Shown here in pieces: positions 1 through 7,836 of a DNA stretch of 20,624 nucleotides. Every line of letters starts with the position of its first letter. Position 1 is the first letter of the stretch. The translations under genes and the position numbers were made by a program. Source of the DNA: Chara braunii (taxonomy: Eukaryota; Streptophyta; Charophyceae; Charales; Characeae); NCBI GenBank assembly GCA_003427395.1, contig BFEA01000186.1, positions 1,041,245 to 1,061,868 of the forward strand. Reading direction: 5' to 3'. The notes under the pieces are model-generated. The model saw nothing but the letters and a program-made list of their open reading frames with translations, searched no databases and had not been told where the DNA came from.

Positions 1-938
1 CCCCCCCCCCCAAACCAAAATTTTATTGCAGATTCGGGGTCCTCTCGCCGAGCACAGAACAACCCCACTTTCAAAAAATATATATATATATATATATTCT
101 GGGCGGTTTTTTGGCCCGACCGGGCGGGCCCCCTGGGCCCAACCGGCCGAGCCGAGCCCGGCCCTGGTGGCATCCTCACTCAGTTTAATTGGGGTTTCTT
201 TGGGGCAACACCTCATCTTTTACTATGCCTTGCATGTACAAGGTTGCCTGTGTTGGTTGCGGTTGAGTGGCAGCTGCCACTACTGGCCACATCCCTGTTT
301 GCCTTAACGGCCCACTTGCACGTTATGCGAAGAATGAGCCCTCGTGGGGCCCTTCTCAGACATGCACATGTTCTGGGCAGAGGCCCTCAACAAGCCCCGT
401 GCCCGCCCTAAGTGAAGGCGGGCCTGAATATTCACCAGAGGCAAAAAGTTGACATTTTTCATATGCGGGTACTCAGGCAGTTGCAGCACGACAGTTGGTT
501 AAGAAGAGCCTCCCTGTGCTGCGCTGTACAGTTGGGCCCAGGCCTGAGTAGTTGTGCCTGGGCACACACACACAATGCAAGGCAGATATATCACTAAGTG
601 GCTACGGGCCTACGAAAAAGCAGCATTGTCGACGTACATACCGCGGGTCCATTGCAAATGCAACAAACAGCCCAACTCTGGAAATCCTGGGCGTGCCCAG
701 CCGAAAAGCGCCTAGGCCGTCAACTGCAGAGCTGGGCCTGGGCGCAGGCACTGGGGCCCAACCAGAAGCTACTGAAAGCTTTCCAACCAGGTCACACGCA
801 GCCAAACAGAGGCTGCCACTTCCATATAAGAGGAAGGGCGGCCAGGGTCTGGCATTCTGGCCCACGCAGAGTTAGGGATAACCCTGAGAAAAGTGGTCGA
901 CTTTACTTACATCAACCCTGCAATCCTAGCAGACTATG
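1..938. other. Unassigned sequence, no gene recognised
   Basis: No reading frame here resembles a protein I recognise on either strand. The stretch opens with a C run, has a (TA)n tract at 78-98 followed by a very GC-rich block (about 100-170), and contains a perfect 16-bp palindrome at 266-281 (AGTGGCAGCTGCCACT). Short frames of 60-160 codons occur but have low-complexity, arginine/proline-rich translations typical of chance frames in GC-rich DNA. Confidence 0.6.
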
Positions 939-940
939 GT

Positions 941-988
<48 letters not shown>
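939..988. repeat. (GT)n microsatellite
   Basis: Almost pure GT dinucleotide repeat with a single GA interruption near 945. The short cysteine/valine-rich frames that cross it are products of the repeat, not genes. Confidence 0.97.
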
Positions 989-989
<1 letters not shown>

Positions 990-1035
990 CATGTACAGGG
1001 CCTGCCATGTCATCCATCAGGCGGCACACAACGCT

Positions 1036-1202
1036 GATGTGGCAGACCCTCTACCTGCCTCTCACGTCAGCAACATGTAGAGGGTCTGCCATGCCAGCCT
1101 GTGCAAGGCATGTTAGTGTCTGTGATGTCAGCAGTAAACAGTGTTGACGAGGCAGACAGTCTACCTGCCTCGCACGTCGGCTGTAGGTAGAGGGCCTACC
1201 AC
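1036..1202. repeat. Two successive inverted-repeat units
   Basis: Unit 1 has perfect 15-bp arms at 1040-1054 (TGGCAGACCCTCTAC) and 1077-1091. Unit 2, about 110 bp further on, repeats the layout with GGCAGACAGTCTACC near 1151 and GGTAGAGGGCCTACC near 1186, less perfectly paired. Both share a CTGCCTCxCACGTC core between the arms. Looks like a duplicated fold-back unit; no coding potential seen. Confidence 0.75.
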
Positions 1203-1278
1203 AACAGCTCTCCGTCCAAACGAAGTTCATTAAAAAATTAATACAAATGAAAACATGTCAGGCCGGGTTGAAGGAATG

Positions 1279-1574
1279 AGCAAACTTGATAAGAGAAAAT
1301 AACCCATGACCCAGTGTCAGGCTGGAGTCAGTCGACAATGAACCCAACAGCAGCAGGGTCCCGGGGGTTGTTCAGGGGCATTTTTTCATCATACTTCCCC
1401 CATGAATAAGTTCTTGCGAGTAGGAAACAAGCAACTTTATAAGAAAAAATAGCCCATGGCCCAGTGCCAGGCTGAAGTCAGTGGACTGTGAGGCCAACAG
1501 CAGCAGGGGCCCGGGGGTTGTTCAGGGGCATTTTTATGCCATATAGACCCAGAAATAAGTGTTTTCGAGCGGTT
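1279..1574 (+). repeat. Tandem duplication, period about 151 bp
   Basis: The block at 1279-1423 recurs diverged at 1430-1574. Shared landmarks are CCCAGTGxCAGGCTGxAGTC, CAACAGCAGCAGG and CCCGGGGGTTGTTCAGGGGC. Differences are scattered substitutions and small indels, so the duplication is not recent. Confidence 0.85.
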
Positions 1575-1624
1575 TTCAGGTTTTCGGAGTCCATTGAGTA
1601 CACCGAAGGGGCCAGGTAAACAAA

Positions 1625-1716
1625 AAAAAAACCTCGTATGGGGCCCCTTGCGTACGAGTAACGTACGAGTACAAATCCGTACTCCTGTACGCGTACGGGG
1701 ACCCGTACAAGTGGCA
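1625..1716. repeat. CGTACG-rich block, possible transposon end
   Basis: Dense short motifs GTACGAG, CGTACG and GTACGGG in both orientations fill this block. It abuts the abrupt end of the Helitron-like pseudogene at about 1720. Read on the minus strand it begins TGCGTTGCCACTTGTACGGG, similar in style to the ends of the hAT-like element at 3874-7428 (terminal GTTACC followed by CGTTCGGG motifs). I found no matching second end, so the transposon reading is inference. Confidence 0.4.
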
Positions 1717-1720
1717 ACGC

Positions 1721-3263
1721 AGGAAAAAGGTGAGGGAACATTTTTGCATCAACATTAGTATCGAATGTGCTACTAAGTTTATTCGATGATTGAATAACAT
1801 AAATTTGAGAATAAATATTTTTTAATTCTTTATTCTCAATTATTTCTTTTGCTGTCATGTTCATTGTTGAAGCAATTGTTTTTGTGAACAATTTTGCTTT
1901 TTCTATATAAATTTCTTCGTCTGTTGAATCTATTGTTTTTGCAATTAAGTGTTATTCGTTGTCTATTTTATCTACTAAATTTGATTTATCTTCTGTAAGA
2001 TTGTAAACTGTTGTGCGTATGAATTCTCCTTTTTTTTTTTTTAATTATTGAATTTATTTTCGTCTATATGTATTTCTTTATAATATTTATTGTTCAATTT
2101 ATAAAATTATAACAGTTGTCGAACAACATAATGACGAATTGAATGTGTTTTTATTTTTTGTAAAATTTGTGGTTAAGTGAATGGGCCCGTTGAAATAATT
2201 ATAAAAAAATTATCAATATTAATTTATCTAGGTAATTATGTTGCTCGTAGTCTAGGAATTGCATCAAATAGTAGTAAGTCAGATCGAATAGCTCGGTGTA
2301 GACCACCTCGTAACACTCTTGTTTGTGCTATTACAGTAATTATATTTATTAAAATTAATTCTGGATAAGTAGGTTGTGGTATAGATTTTGGTAATTCTGC
2401 TATAAAAAAATGATTAGCGATTGCAAATTATGGCAAAGTACCTTGACTTCGTTTGCTTTCGAGCAATGATTTTTCACAATTGTCACAAATATAAAACAAA
2501 ATTTCGTTTTCTTTTTCAGTTATTATTATTATTTTTTTTTAAAGTAATAGATCAATAAATTGTTTACTAAATTTTGTACAATCATAATATTCTTTTATGT
2601 CTTTATGAAGTTTTTCATCTAAATTTTTTAAGAATTCTATTATTTTATCGATTATATCTTGGTCTTTAGTTGTATGTTTATGTATTTTACTCTTAAGTTC
2701 TATTTTATCACACACACAACAAACTGATTATTCTAAACCTTTGAAGGTCATTACGTCTTGTAAGATATCTAATATTTATTTTTTGATTTTTTCGTAATCA
2801 ATATTTTCAAATGCTTCATAACTTTTACAATTTTTTAGAGTTTGTATTCTTGCGATTGTCTTTAATCTTTTATGTTGTATTATTGTTTTATTATTGTTGT
2901 ATTATTTTCATCATTTAATTGTAATATATATATAGTTTTTTTATTACCTTGCATTCTTGCAAGTTTTTTTAAGTGAATTTGTTTGTTATTTAAACTGTTT
3001 TCTTTTTCTTCAAATTTTAGTGTTTCTGTGAACGATTTAAAATTAAAAAATAATTTAAATAATGTATTACATTTTATTTCGGTTGATATTTTATCTCTAA
3101 TTTTGTTTCTTTTTCGTGCCTCTTTATGTTGCTCAACGTCTTTTTTTATTCGATTACGACATTCATGCTCCGTTTCATTTTGTCGACGGACTCTGTCTCG
3201 GTCTTGTTTTCGTTGTAACCGTTGCTCTTGATCTATGACATCCGCATCAATCTTTTGTTCCAT
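1721..3263 (-). pseudogene. Decayed Helitron-type transposase, N-terminal half (DUF6570-like)
   Basis: Helitron Rep/helicase proteins drive rolling-circle transposition. This is the front part of such a protein on the minus strand, in very AT-rich DNA. In order I see: an ATG at 3261-3263; an Arg/Lys/Gln/Glu-rich leader (about 3263-3100) of the kind preceding these proteins; a region with two Cys pairs, CCVC near 2721 and CDNC near 2487; the motif FAIANHFFIAELP downstream of the second pair; a stretch ending VVRQLLxFYKLNN near 2100; and FPHLFP at 1721-1738, which in this family opens the Helitron_like_N domain. One frame runs from 2877 to 2041 without an indel. A frameshift is needed near 2880 and another at an A13 run (2030-2042). 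Ten in-frame stops are all TAA. The Rep HUH domain and helicase are absent, because the frame is cut at about 1720. Family assignment is from motif memory, not a search. Confidence 0.75.
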
Positions 3264-3299
3264 TGAAAGTTGTTGTTTCACAATAAACAATTACTAAAA

Positions 3300-3384
3300 A
3301 ACGCAATCATAATATATACAAAGTTATTTGAAAAAACTACATTCTTAATAGAGAAAGGGAGAGAGATAGAGAAAGATTAAGAGG

Positions 3385-3479
<95 letters not shown>

Positions 3480-3793
3480 GAGAGAGAGAAAAAAAGAGGG
3501 GGGGAGAAAAAGAAAAAGAGGCACTAATAATTTTTTATTGGCATATAGTTTTCAACTACTGAAATATAGACTAAATTTAAAATTTAAGAGTTACATGAAA
3601 GTATATGAAGAAAATTATCATTGTAAAATCAAAAAGAGATAAGGGGGGGGGAAAAAAAATTATAGAGTGTTTGATATCATTGTCATTGCAAAAAAAAAAT
3701 AAAGAAAATAAAAAAAAGTGTAATTTTATAATCACTATTATATATACACTCTTTGATATTGGTGTCAATTACTAATTATTGAAATAAATGTTG
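3300..3793. other. AT-rich, gene-free stretch with long purine tract
   Basis: No gene recognised. The strand is purine-only from 3379 to 3521 (143 bp), including an uninterrupted run of 89 A (3385-3473) flanked by GAGA-type sequence and a G run. The rest is A- or T-rich single-copy-looking DNA. Confidence 0.8.
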
Positions 3794-3807
3794 TATTATT
3801 ATTATTA

Positions 3808-3873
<66 letters not shown>
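3794..3873. repeat. (ATT)n microsatellite, target of the hAT-like insertion
   Basis: An almost pure ATT trinucleotide tract running directly up to the left end of the hAT-like element. The same tract resumes at 7429-7446 on the other side, as expected if the element inserted into a pre-existing ATT repeat. Confidence 0.95.
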
Positions 3874-3888
3874 CAGGGTTACCTGACC

Positions 3889-3973
3889 GAGCGTTCGGGG
3901 GCCCCTTGGCTGGCCCTCGAACGTTCGGGCGTTCGGGGTCCCGTTCGGGGGCCGAACACCTCCAGGTTCGGCC
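3889..3973. repeat. Left subterminal CGTTCGGG motif cluster
   Basis: Four copies of CGTTCGGG plus related TTCGGCC and CCGAACA motifs within 85 bp next to the left inverted repeat. The right end carries the counterpart at 7370-7418 (ACGTTCGGGC, GGGCGTTCGG, CCGAACGCC). This composition is strikingly unlike the AT-rich interior. Confidence 0.75.
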
Positions 3974-3989
3974 CGCACCAAAAACTGTT

Positions 3990-4390
3990 TCGGGGCCTAA
4001 AAATAAGTTTTTTTTTCTGAGTTTTTTTTTGTGAGTTCTCTATGCTGTAACCTCCACTCCTATAAATTTTGAATCCATTCTGCTAAGCCAAAACAACATT
4101 AAAAATCGTCAAAGATGGGGGTGTCAAAACGTGCTCGCCCACTCACTATTTTGTTTTTTTTTAATTTTAACTTTTTGTTTTCACTTTATTTCGGGGCCTA
4201 AAAAAAATTATGATTTTTTGAAACTTTTCAATGAGTTATTGATTATGTAAACTACATATCTGTAATTTTTCAGGGTATTTGTCAATGCCACAAAATAATT
4301 AAAAATCGGCAAAGATGGCAGTGTCGAAAAGGTGCTTGCACACTCACTCATTTTATTTCTCTATTTATTTTTTCTTATTTTTATCATATT
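3990..4390 (+). repeat. Diverged direct duplication of about 200 bp inside the element
   Basis: Two blocks start with CGGGGCCTAAAAA (3991 and 4192). Both later contain AAAATCGxCAAAGATGGxxGTGTC followed by a GTGCT-GC-CACTCACT segment, then AT-rich filler. This is the only sizeable part of the element that is not organelle-like. It shows no convincing open frame, and I do not recognise a transposase domain in it. Confidence 0.7.
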
Positions 4391-4535
4391 GTTTATTTTC
4401 TGTATTTGATTTTTAATTCAAATTTAGTAAAGAATTTTGATGTAGTGCCCAGACAAATGTTGTTTAGTTTATTTGTCTCCATAACATATTGTTTTTACAG
4501 AATTTTTTGAAATATATATATATATATATATATAC

Positions 4536-4832
4536 ACTTGATTTAGTAAGTCCAGGTAATAAACAAGCATGAGCCATCTCCCGAAATGTATGACGAGATA
4601 TTCCAAAGTCTCTATAATAAGCTTTCGATCTTCCAGTTACAAAACATATATTTTTTATTCGAGTACCCGCACTATTACGAGGTAAAGCTTGCAATTTTTT
4701 ATAAAAAATCCACTTTTCTTCTACAGATAAAGTTTGATTCATTTCTTTCTTTAAGGATTGACGGAGGTTAAAATACTTTTCTACCAATCTTTGACGTTTT
4801 TTATTTCGCTCAATTAAANTTTTTTTTGCCAT
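4536..4832 (-). pseudogene. rps14: Plastid-type ribosomal protein S14, C-terminus lost
   Basis: S14 is a 30S subunit protein of the plastid ribosome. The frame opens MAKK and keeps the family's hallmark sequence to the end: LPRNSAGTR about residue 52, [23 protein letters not shown] near residues 74-93, then TKSS. Plastid S14 is about 100 residues and normally ends SSW plus stop. Here, right after SS (4536), the sequence becomes a (TA)n tract (4511-4534) and the frame reads on as Tyr/Ile repeats to 4464, so the last Trp and the stop are missing. One base in codon 5 is N (4819). No internal stop or frameshift is visible, so the copy is not old or has been under constraint. It lies inside the hAT-like element and is unlikely to be functional there. 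Confidence 0.9.
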
Positions 4833-5575
4833 AATCTCTAATCTAATAACTGAAATTGAGATNTATCTTATCTTCGTCTATTACAATATTATATGCGATA
4901 TGTATGATATAAAATAATGTATCGTCAAATAAAAATCAATAATTGTTTGATTCATAATATTCAAAAGACATATAGAATAAATATATATACACATATATCT
5001 TGTATACAAATAATTTACATCCATAGAATAAATATAAATCTTGTCGATTTTTTTCCAATTTAAAATTATTCAATATTCTCTATTTTCCTATGTTATTGAT
5101 TTCTGAGTAAAGTCTGACATATTTACTTCACATGTAATTTCTGTAATCGATTGTTTTTATTTATCCATACACCTTTTCACTTGCAATTTTCATGAATTTT
5201 TATTGATGAATTACTTACCGGCATGCTATAGTCTTTGTGATATTTTTCATACATCCAAGTAAGCCTTTTTTTTTAACAAAATTTCAGCTTTCCAGTACTA
5301 AACAATCCTATATCAAATATTGCATAAAAAATAAAAAAAATCAAGTTAGAATATAAAAATTGTATTTTTTTTTAATAATCTAAAAAAAAGTTTTTTCTTT
5401 CTTTATATATTGATTATTGGTATTATTGAATAGAAGACTAGTAAATTTCATTCTGTATTTATGAAAAAAATTAATATGTCTTTATTATTTAATTGAGTTC
5501 ATTTCTATTCTCTCTTAATTCATATAATAAAATGTTATTTTAATACAAACTTATTTCTTCTCAGGAGTAAATTTA
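4833..5575. other. AT-rich organelle-type spacer
   Basis: Between rps14 and petN I can identify no further gene or tRNA. Base composition matches plastid intergenic DNA. One N occurs at 4863. A weak minus-strand frame around 5200-5260 has no family I recognise. Confidence 0.6.
5563..5567 (+). promoter_or_regulatory. Shine-Dalgarno-like AGGAG upstream of petN
   Basis: AGGAG sits eight bases before the petN ATG at 5576. This is the spacing of a bacterial-type plastid ribosome binding site and it supports the choice of start. Confidence 0.65.
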
Positions 5576-5665
5576 ATGAATATTCTAAGTATTAATTGTA
5601 CTTTTCTTATGGTTGTATTTACTTTCTCGTTATCACTTGTANTTTGGGGACGCAGTGGACTATAA
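5576..5665 (+). CDS. petN: Cytochrome b6/f complex subunit VIII (PetN), plastid-derived copy
   Basis: PetN is a single-span thylakoid membrane subunit of the cytochrome b6/f complex. The frame has exactly the usual 29 codons plus TAA. Its last 18 residues (MVVFTFSLSLVxWGRSGL, x from an N at 5642) match the conserved petN ending. Residues 2-11 are unusual: NILSINCTFL replaces the typical DIVSLAWAAL-type start, losing the normal Trp and Ala residues. The start is fixed by length and by the AGGAG motif at 5563. It converges on the ndhE remnant, with a 17-bp hairpin between the two. Intact as a frame, but its setting in a transposon-like element makes expression doubtful. Confidence 0.85.
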   Translation: MNILSINCTFLMVVFTFSLSLVXWGRSGL

Positions 5666-5680
5666 ATATCTATCTTATCT

Positions 5681-5722
5681 CTATTCTAATCATTTCATTC
5701 ATTTTTGAAATGATTAGAATAG
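5681..5722. terminator. 17-bp perfect hairpin between convergent petN and ndhE
   Basis: Arms 5681-5697 and 5706-5722 are perfectly complementary around an 8-base loop. The hairpin lies 15 bases after the petN stop and 12 bases past the end of ndhE on the other strand. Such inverted repeats are the normal 3' processing and stability elements of plastid mRNAs; here one could serve both genes. Confidence 0.8.
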
Positions 5723-5734
5723 CAATTAACTCGT

Positions 5735-5938
5735 TTATTTAAGTATATTAAATCTATCTATACGTATAGACCTTCTATTTCAATACATAGTTAATAAAAT
5801 AGCTAATGCAATTGCTGCTTCTGCTGCAGCAATTGCAATGATAAATAGTCCAAATAAATTACCTATAATTGCAGAAGAATCAAAATATTTGCAAAAAATT
5901 ACTAAGTTCAAATTAACTGCATTAAATATTAACTCCAG
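5735..5938 (-). pseudogene. ndhE: Plastid NAD(P)H dehydrogenase subunit 4L, 5'-truncated with in-frame TGA
   Basis: NdhE is a small membrane subunit of the plastid NDH complex in cyclic electron flow. Reading minus from 5938, the sequence keeps [13 protein letters not shown], then the signature [14 protein letters not shown], then LLTMY. A TGA (5780-5782) stands where the family has an Arg (Y-R-N-R). Beyond it the frame continues with the conserved tail (NRRSIRIDRFNILK) to a TAA at 5735-5737. The first 35 or so residues are missing. The TGA is most simply a CGA-to-TGA change in nuclear or relaxed DNA. In a plastid with U-to-C editing it could be an edited codon. The mitochondrial homologue nad4L is a less good fit because of the tail. 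Confidence 0.8.
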
Positions 5939-6064
5939 TTTTGCTATATATGATTTCTATGTATTTTTATACAATCTCTATGTATCTTTTTGTCAATGAG
6001 TTTGGGAACAACCATTACTGTTCGATACCTAGATATCTAGATATGGTTTATTGAAATTAATCAA

Positions 6065-6111
6065 CAAGATAGAAGTAAATTCAATATAATATTGAATTTA
6101 CTTCTATCTTG
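6065..6111. terminator. 23-bp perfect inverted repeat, plastid 3'-end type
   Basis: Arms 6065-6087 and 6089-6111 are exact reverse complements with a single central base, so a real hairpin would have about 22 pairs and a 3-base loop. It resembles plastid 3' UTR stem-loops, but I cannot identify a gene that ends beside it. Perfect pairing suggests little decay since transfer. Confidence 0.65.
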
Positions 6112-6300
6112 CATTATTACTTTATTGGATTTTTTATGATAACTACAAATAATAAAATAACTATATTTCTATCTATTTATATCTATTATCTGAAATACTT
6201 CTTATATGATTTATTTCATTTTTCATTTATTGTATTATTTATTGTATTATAATAAGTATTATATATAATTATATATATATATATATATAATTATTATATA

Positions 6301-6328
6301 TATATGATTATTATATAATAATCATATA
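6301..6328. repeat. Perfect 28-bp AT palindrome
   Basis: TATATGATTATTAT followed directly by its reverse complement. Cruciform-prone, within a TA-rich organelle-type spacer. Confidence 0.85.
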
Positions 6329-6714
6329 CATTCATATACATATATACAATAATGCAAAGATTATTAATATAAAATACAATAGAATGTAAAGATTATAAAT
6401 AACGCAAAGATTAGAATAAAGTTTCTATTGAATTGGTATTTCCTAATTTCGATTCAATTAATAATAATACTGAATTTCTCAATAATTAAGATANATAAAT
6501 TACATATTTTCAATCCAATCAATAAACTAATATACAGATTTACTTTATTTTTTTATTTGGTTCATTCCTTTGAATCAGTCCAAAAAAACATTAAAAACTG
6601 ATTCTTGTATTTCATTTACTACAAATTATTCTTTTTATTATGAGTCTTATTATCAAATCAATGTTTATTTATAAATTTCATAAATGATAATTCAATNAAC
6701 AGGANCATATTTAG

Positions 6715-6990
6715 ATGACTAGAGTCAAACGTGGCTATGTCGCTCGTAAACGACGTCGAAGTATACTTTGNNAAAGAGNTGGTTCAAGGGGANCTCATTC
6801 AATATTATTTCGTAATGCTCAACAACAAAATATGAAAGCTATGATATATTCTCATCAACATAGAAAAAAACGCAAGAGAGATTTTCGATCTTTATGGGTC
6901 ACAAGAATAAATGCTGCAGTACGAGAACAGGATTTGTCCTATAATAAGTCGATTTTTTTATTAAGAAGTCACAAAGTATTATTGAATCGT
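6715..6990 (+). pseudogene. rpl20: Plastid ribosomal protein L20, C-terminally truncated
   Basis: L20 is an early-assembly protein of the plastid 50S subunit. The start MTRVKRGYVARKRRR is diagnostic. [18 protein letters not shown] (about residues 56-73) and KVLLNR (about 87-92) follow the family order. Normal length is about 115-120 residues. Here homology stops at residue 92 (6990), and three unrelated codons and a TGA (7000-7002) come from the adjoining mitochondrial sequence. Four N bases (6771, 6772, 6779, 6793) leave residues 19, 20, 22 and 27 undetermined. No frameshift is visible before the break. The usual upstream neighbour rps18 is not seen. Confidence 0.9.
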
Positions 6991-7269
6991 TTGCGTACTT
7001 GAACGCAAACTAATACTATGTAATTCATGTTGTTTCAAGAACTCTGACAGCAGAGCCTCTTGAGATTTCATGAGTTGTTGTAATTCCGAAACAACAAATT
7101 CGCTTCTTGCTTCAAAAGTAGCCTTGAAAGTTTCGCCAAAAGTTTTTTGACTAAATAAAACAAAACCCACAAAACTAAAAGCTAATAGAATTTCTTCATT
7201 ATAAAGTAAAATTTGTTTTGAAATTAGCACACTGAATAGTAAAATGCCAAATAGAACGAATTCACGCAT
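6985..7269 (-). pseudogene. atp4: Mitochondrial ATP synthase subunit b, N-terminal half
   Basis: Atp4 (ymf39/orf25) forms the peripheral stalk of mitochondrial F1Fo ATP synthase. The first 95 residues are present: MREF, a hydrophobic anchor (residues about 5-40) ending in [23 protein letters not shown], then [23 protein letters not shown] and the conserved SISLRSSTQ. This closely resembles the bryophyte/charophyte protein, which is about 180-190 residues long, so roughly half is missing. Homology ends at about 6985, where it meets plastid rpl20 in the opposite orientation. The frame is closed by a TAA at 6979-6981 that comes from rpl20. A bacterial-ancestry gene, but sitting in a nuclear-type transposon setting. 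No Ns, unlike the plastid part. Confidence 0.9.
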
Positions 7270-7369
7270 TCAAATTTTTCTTTCTTCTTTGTCCAGACTC
7301 TAAAAGCCTGCGTTTCTCGCGTAAAACATAAATCTTTGGTTTATGAAAACGCGCGAATCCGAAGGAGTC
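7270..7369. other. atp4 upstream sequence and junction to transposon end
   Basis: About 50 bases upstream of the atp4 start (7270 to about 7320) are probably still mitochondrial, judging from composition. By 7370 the CGTTCGGG-rich end of the hAT-like element begins. The exact junction cannot be placed without relatives. Confidence 0.5.
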
Positions 7370-7418
7370 CCGTACGTTCGGGCGCTCGGGTTCGGGCGTT
7401 CGGCCCGTCCCGAACGCC
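7370..7418. repeat. Right subterminal CGTTCGGG motif cluster
   Basis: ACGTTCGGGC, GGGCGTTCGG and the inverse CCGAACGCC within 49 bp directly inside the right inverted repeat. Mirrors the cluster at the left end. Confidence 0.75.
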
Positions 7419-7436
7419 GGTAACCCTGATTATTAT

Positions 7437-7802
7437 TATTATTACTACATTTTTAAAAAAATCTAAAGATTCATCTTTTAATGAATTATATGTTCTTTTG
7501 TTTTTGTTATTTGATTTGAAAAATTGATTATAATTCTATTTTTGTATACAAAACTGAATTGACAATGTGTCTTAATCTTTCTTTTTTGTGATTATATCAT
7601 GGCGCTTGATATTTGATTTGTGATAAGAAGATGATTGTTGGAAATGATTGTTCATTGATGTCGACTGCTGACTTGTAGCCACATGGTCAAAAGTTGTAAA
7701 CTTTGGTTTTCTAAACAATTAAGCAATGATTTACAACATATCAAAACGAAAAACAAAATGTTTTAAATTGATTAGTTAGTCAACATGTATACCTAAATAT
7801 GT

Positions 7803-7836
<34 letters not shown>

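Larger units (their letters stand above)
5939..6714. other. AT-rich organelle-type spacer with strong hairpins
   Basis: No gene recognised between the ndhE fragment and rpl20. It contains the 47-base hairpin at 6065-6111, a (TA)-rich stretch at 6260-6300, a perfect 28-bp palindrome at 6301-6328, and three N bases (6494, 6697, 6705). Confidence 0.65.
3874..7428. mobile_element. hAT-like DNA transposon carrying organellar DNA
   Basis: The two ends are perfect 10-bp terminal inverted repeats: CAGGGTTACC at 3874-3883 and its reverse complement at 7419-7428. Each is followed inward by a GC-rich cluster of CGTTCGGG-type motifs (3889-3973 and 7370-7418), like the subterminal transposase-binding repeats of hAT elements. 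The 8 bp outside each end are identical (ATTATTAT at 3866-3873 and 7429-7436), the hAT target-site length, but this lies in an ATT microsatellite and is weak evidence. No transposase is visible, so the element would be non-autonomous. About 2.8 kb of the interior (4536 to about 7300) is plastid- and mitochondrion-derived. Whether the element captured this cargo or organellar DNA inserted into an existing element cannot be decided from one copy. Confidence 0.7.

Noticed and set aside
598-1080. 160-codon plus-strand frame
   Set aside because: Crosses the GT microsatellite (Cys-Val run) and the inverted-repeat unit; no recognisable domain.
1679-1891. Continuation of the Helitron frame past FPHLFP to 1478
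   Set aside because: After about 1720 the translation comes from CGTACG-rich DNA and the 151-bp duplication, with no Helitron motif. The element is broken there.
2983-3231. Plus-strand frame opposite the Helitron leader
   Set aside because: Antisense shadow of the Arg/Lys-rich leader; Ser/Leu/Phe-rich with no motif.
6000-6060. Possible tRNA T-arm (TTCGATA) before the 6065 hairpin
   Set aside because: No pairing stem, anticodon arm or acceptor could be drawn around it.
6979-7002. rpl20 and atp4 frames overlapping tail to tail as a native gene pair
   Set aside because: They belong to different organelles and both lose homology at the overlap, so this is a junction rather than an operon.
3794-7446. 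Treating the whole segment as contamination by real organelle contigs
   Set aside because: Plastid and mitochondrial pieces are joined to each other and bounded by matching inverted repeats in an ATT tract. A chimeric assembly remains possible and is listed as a test.
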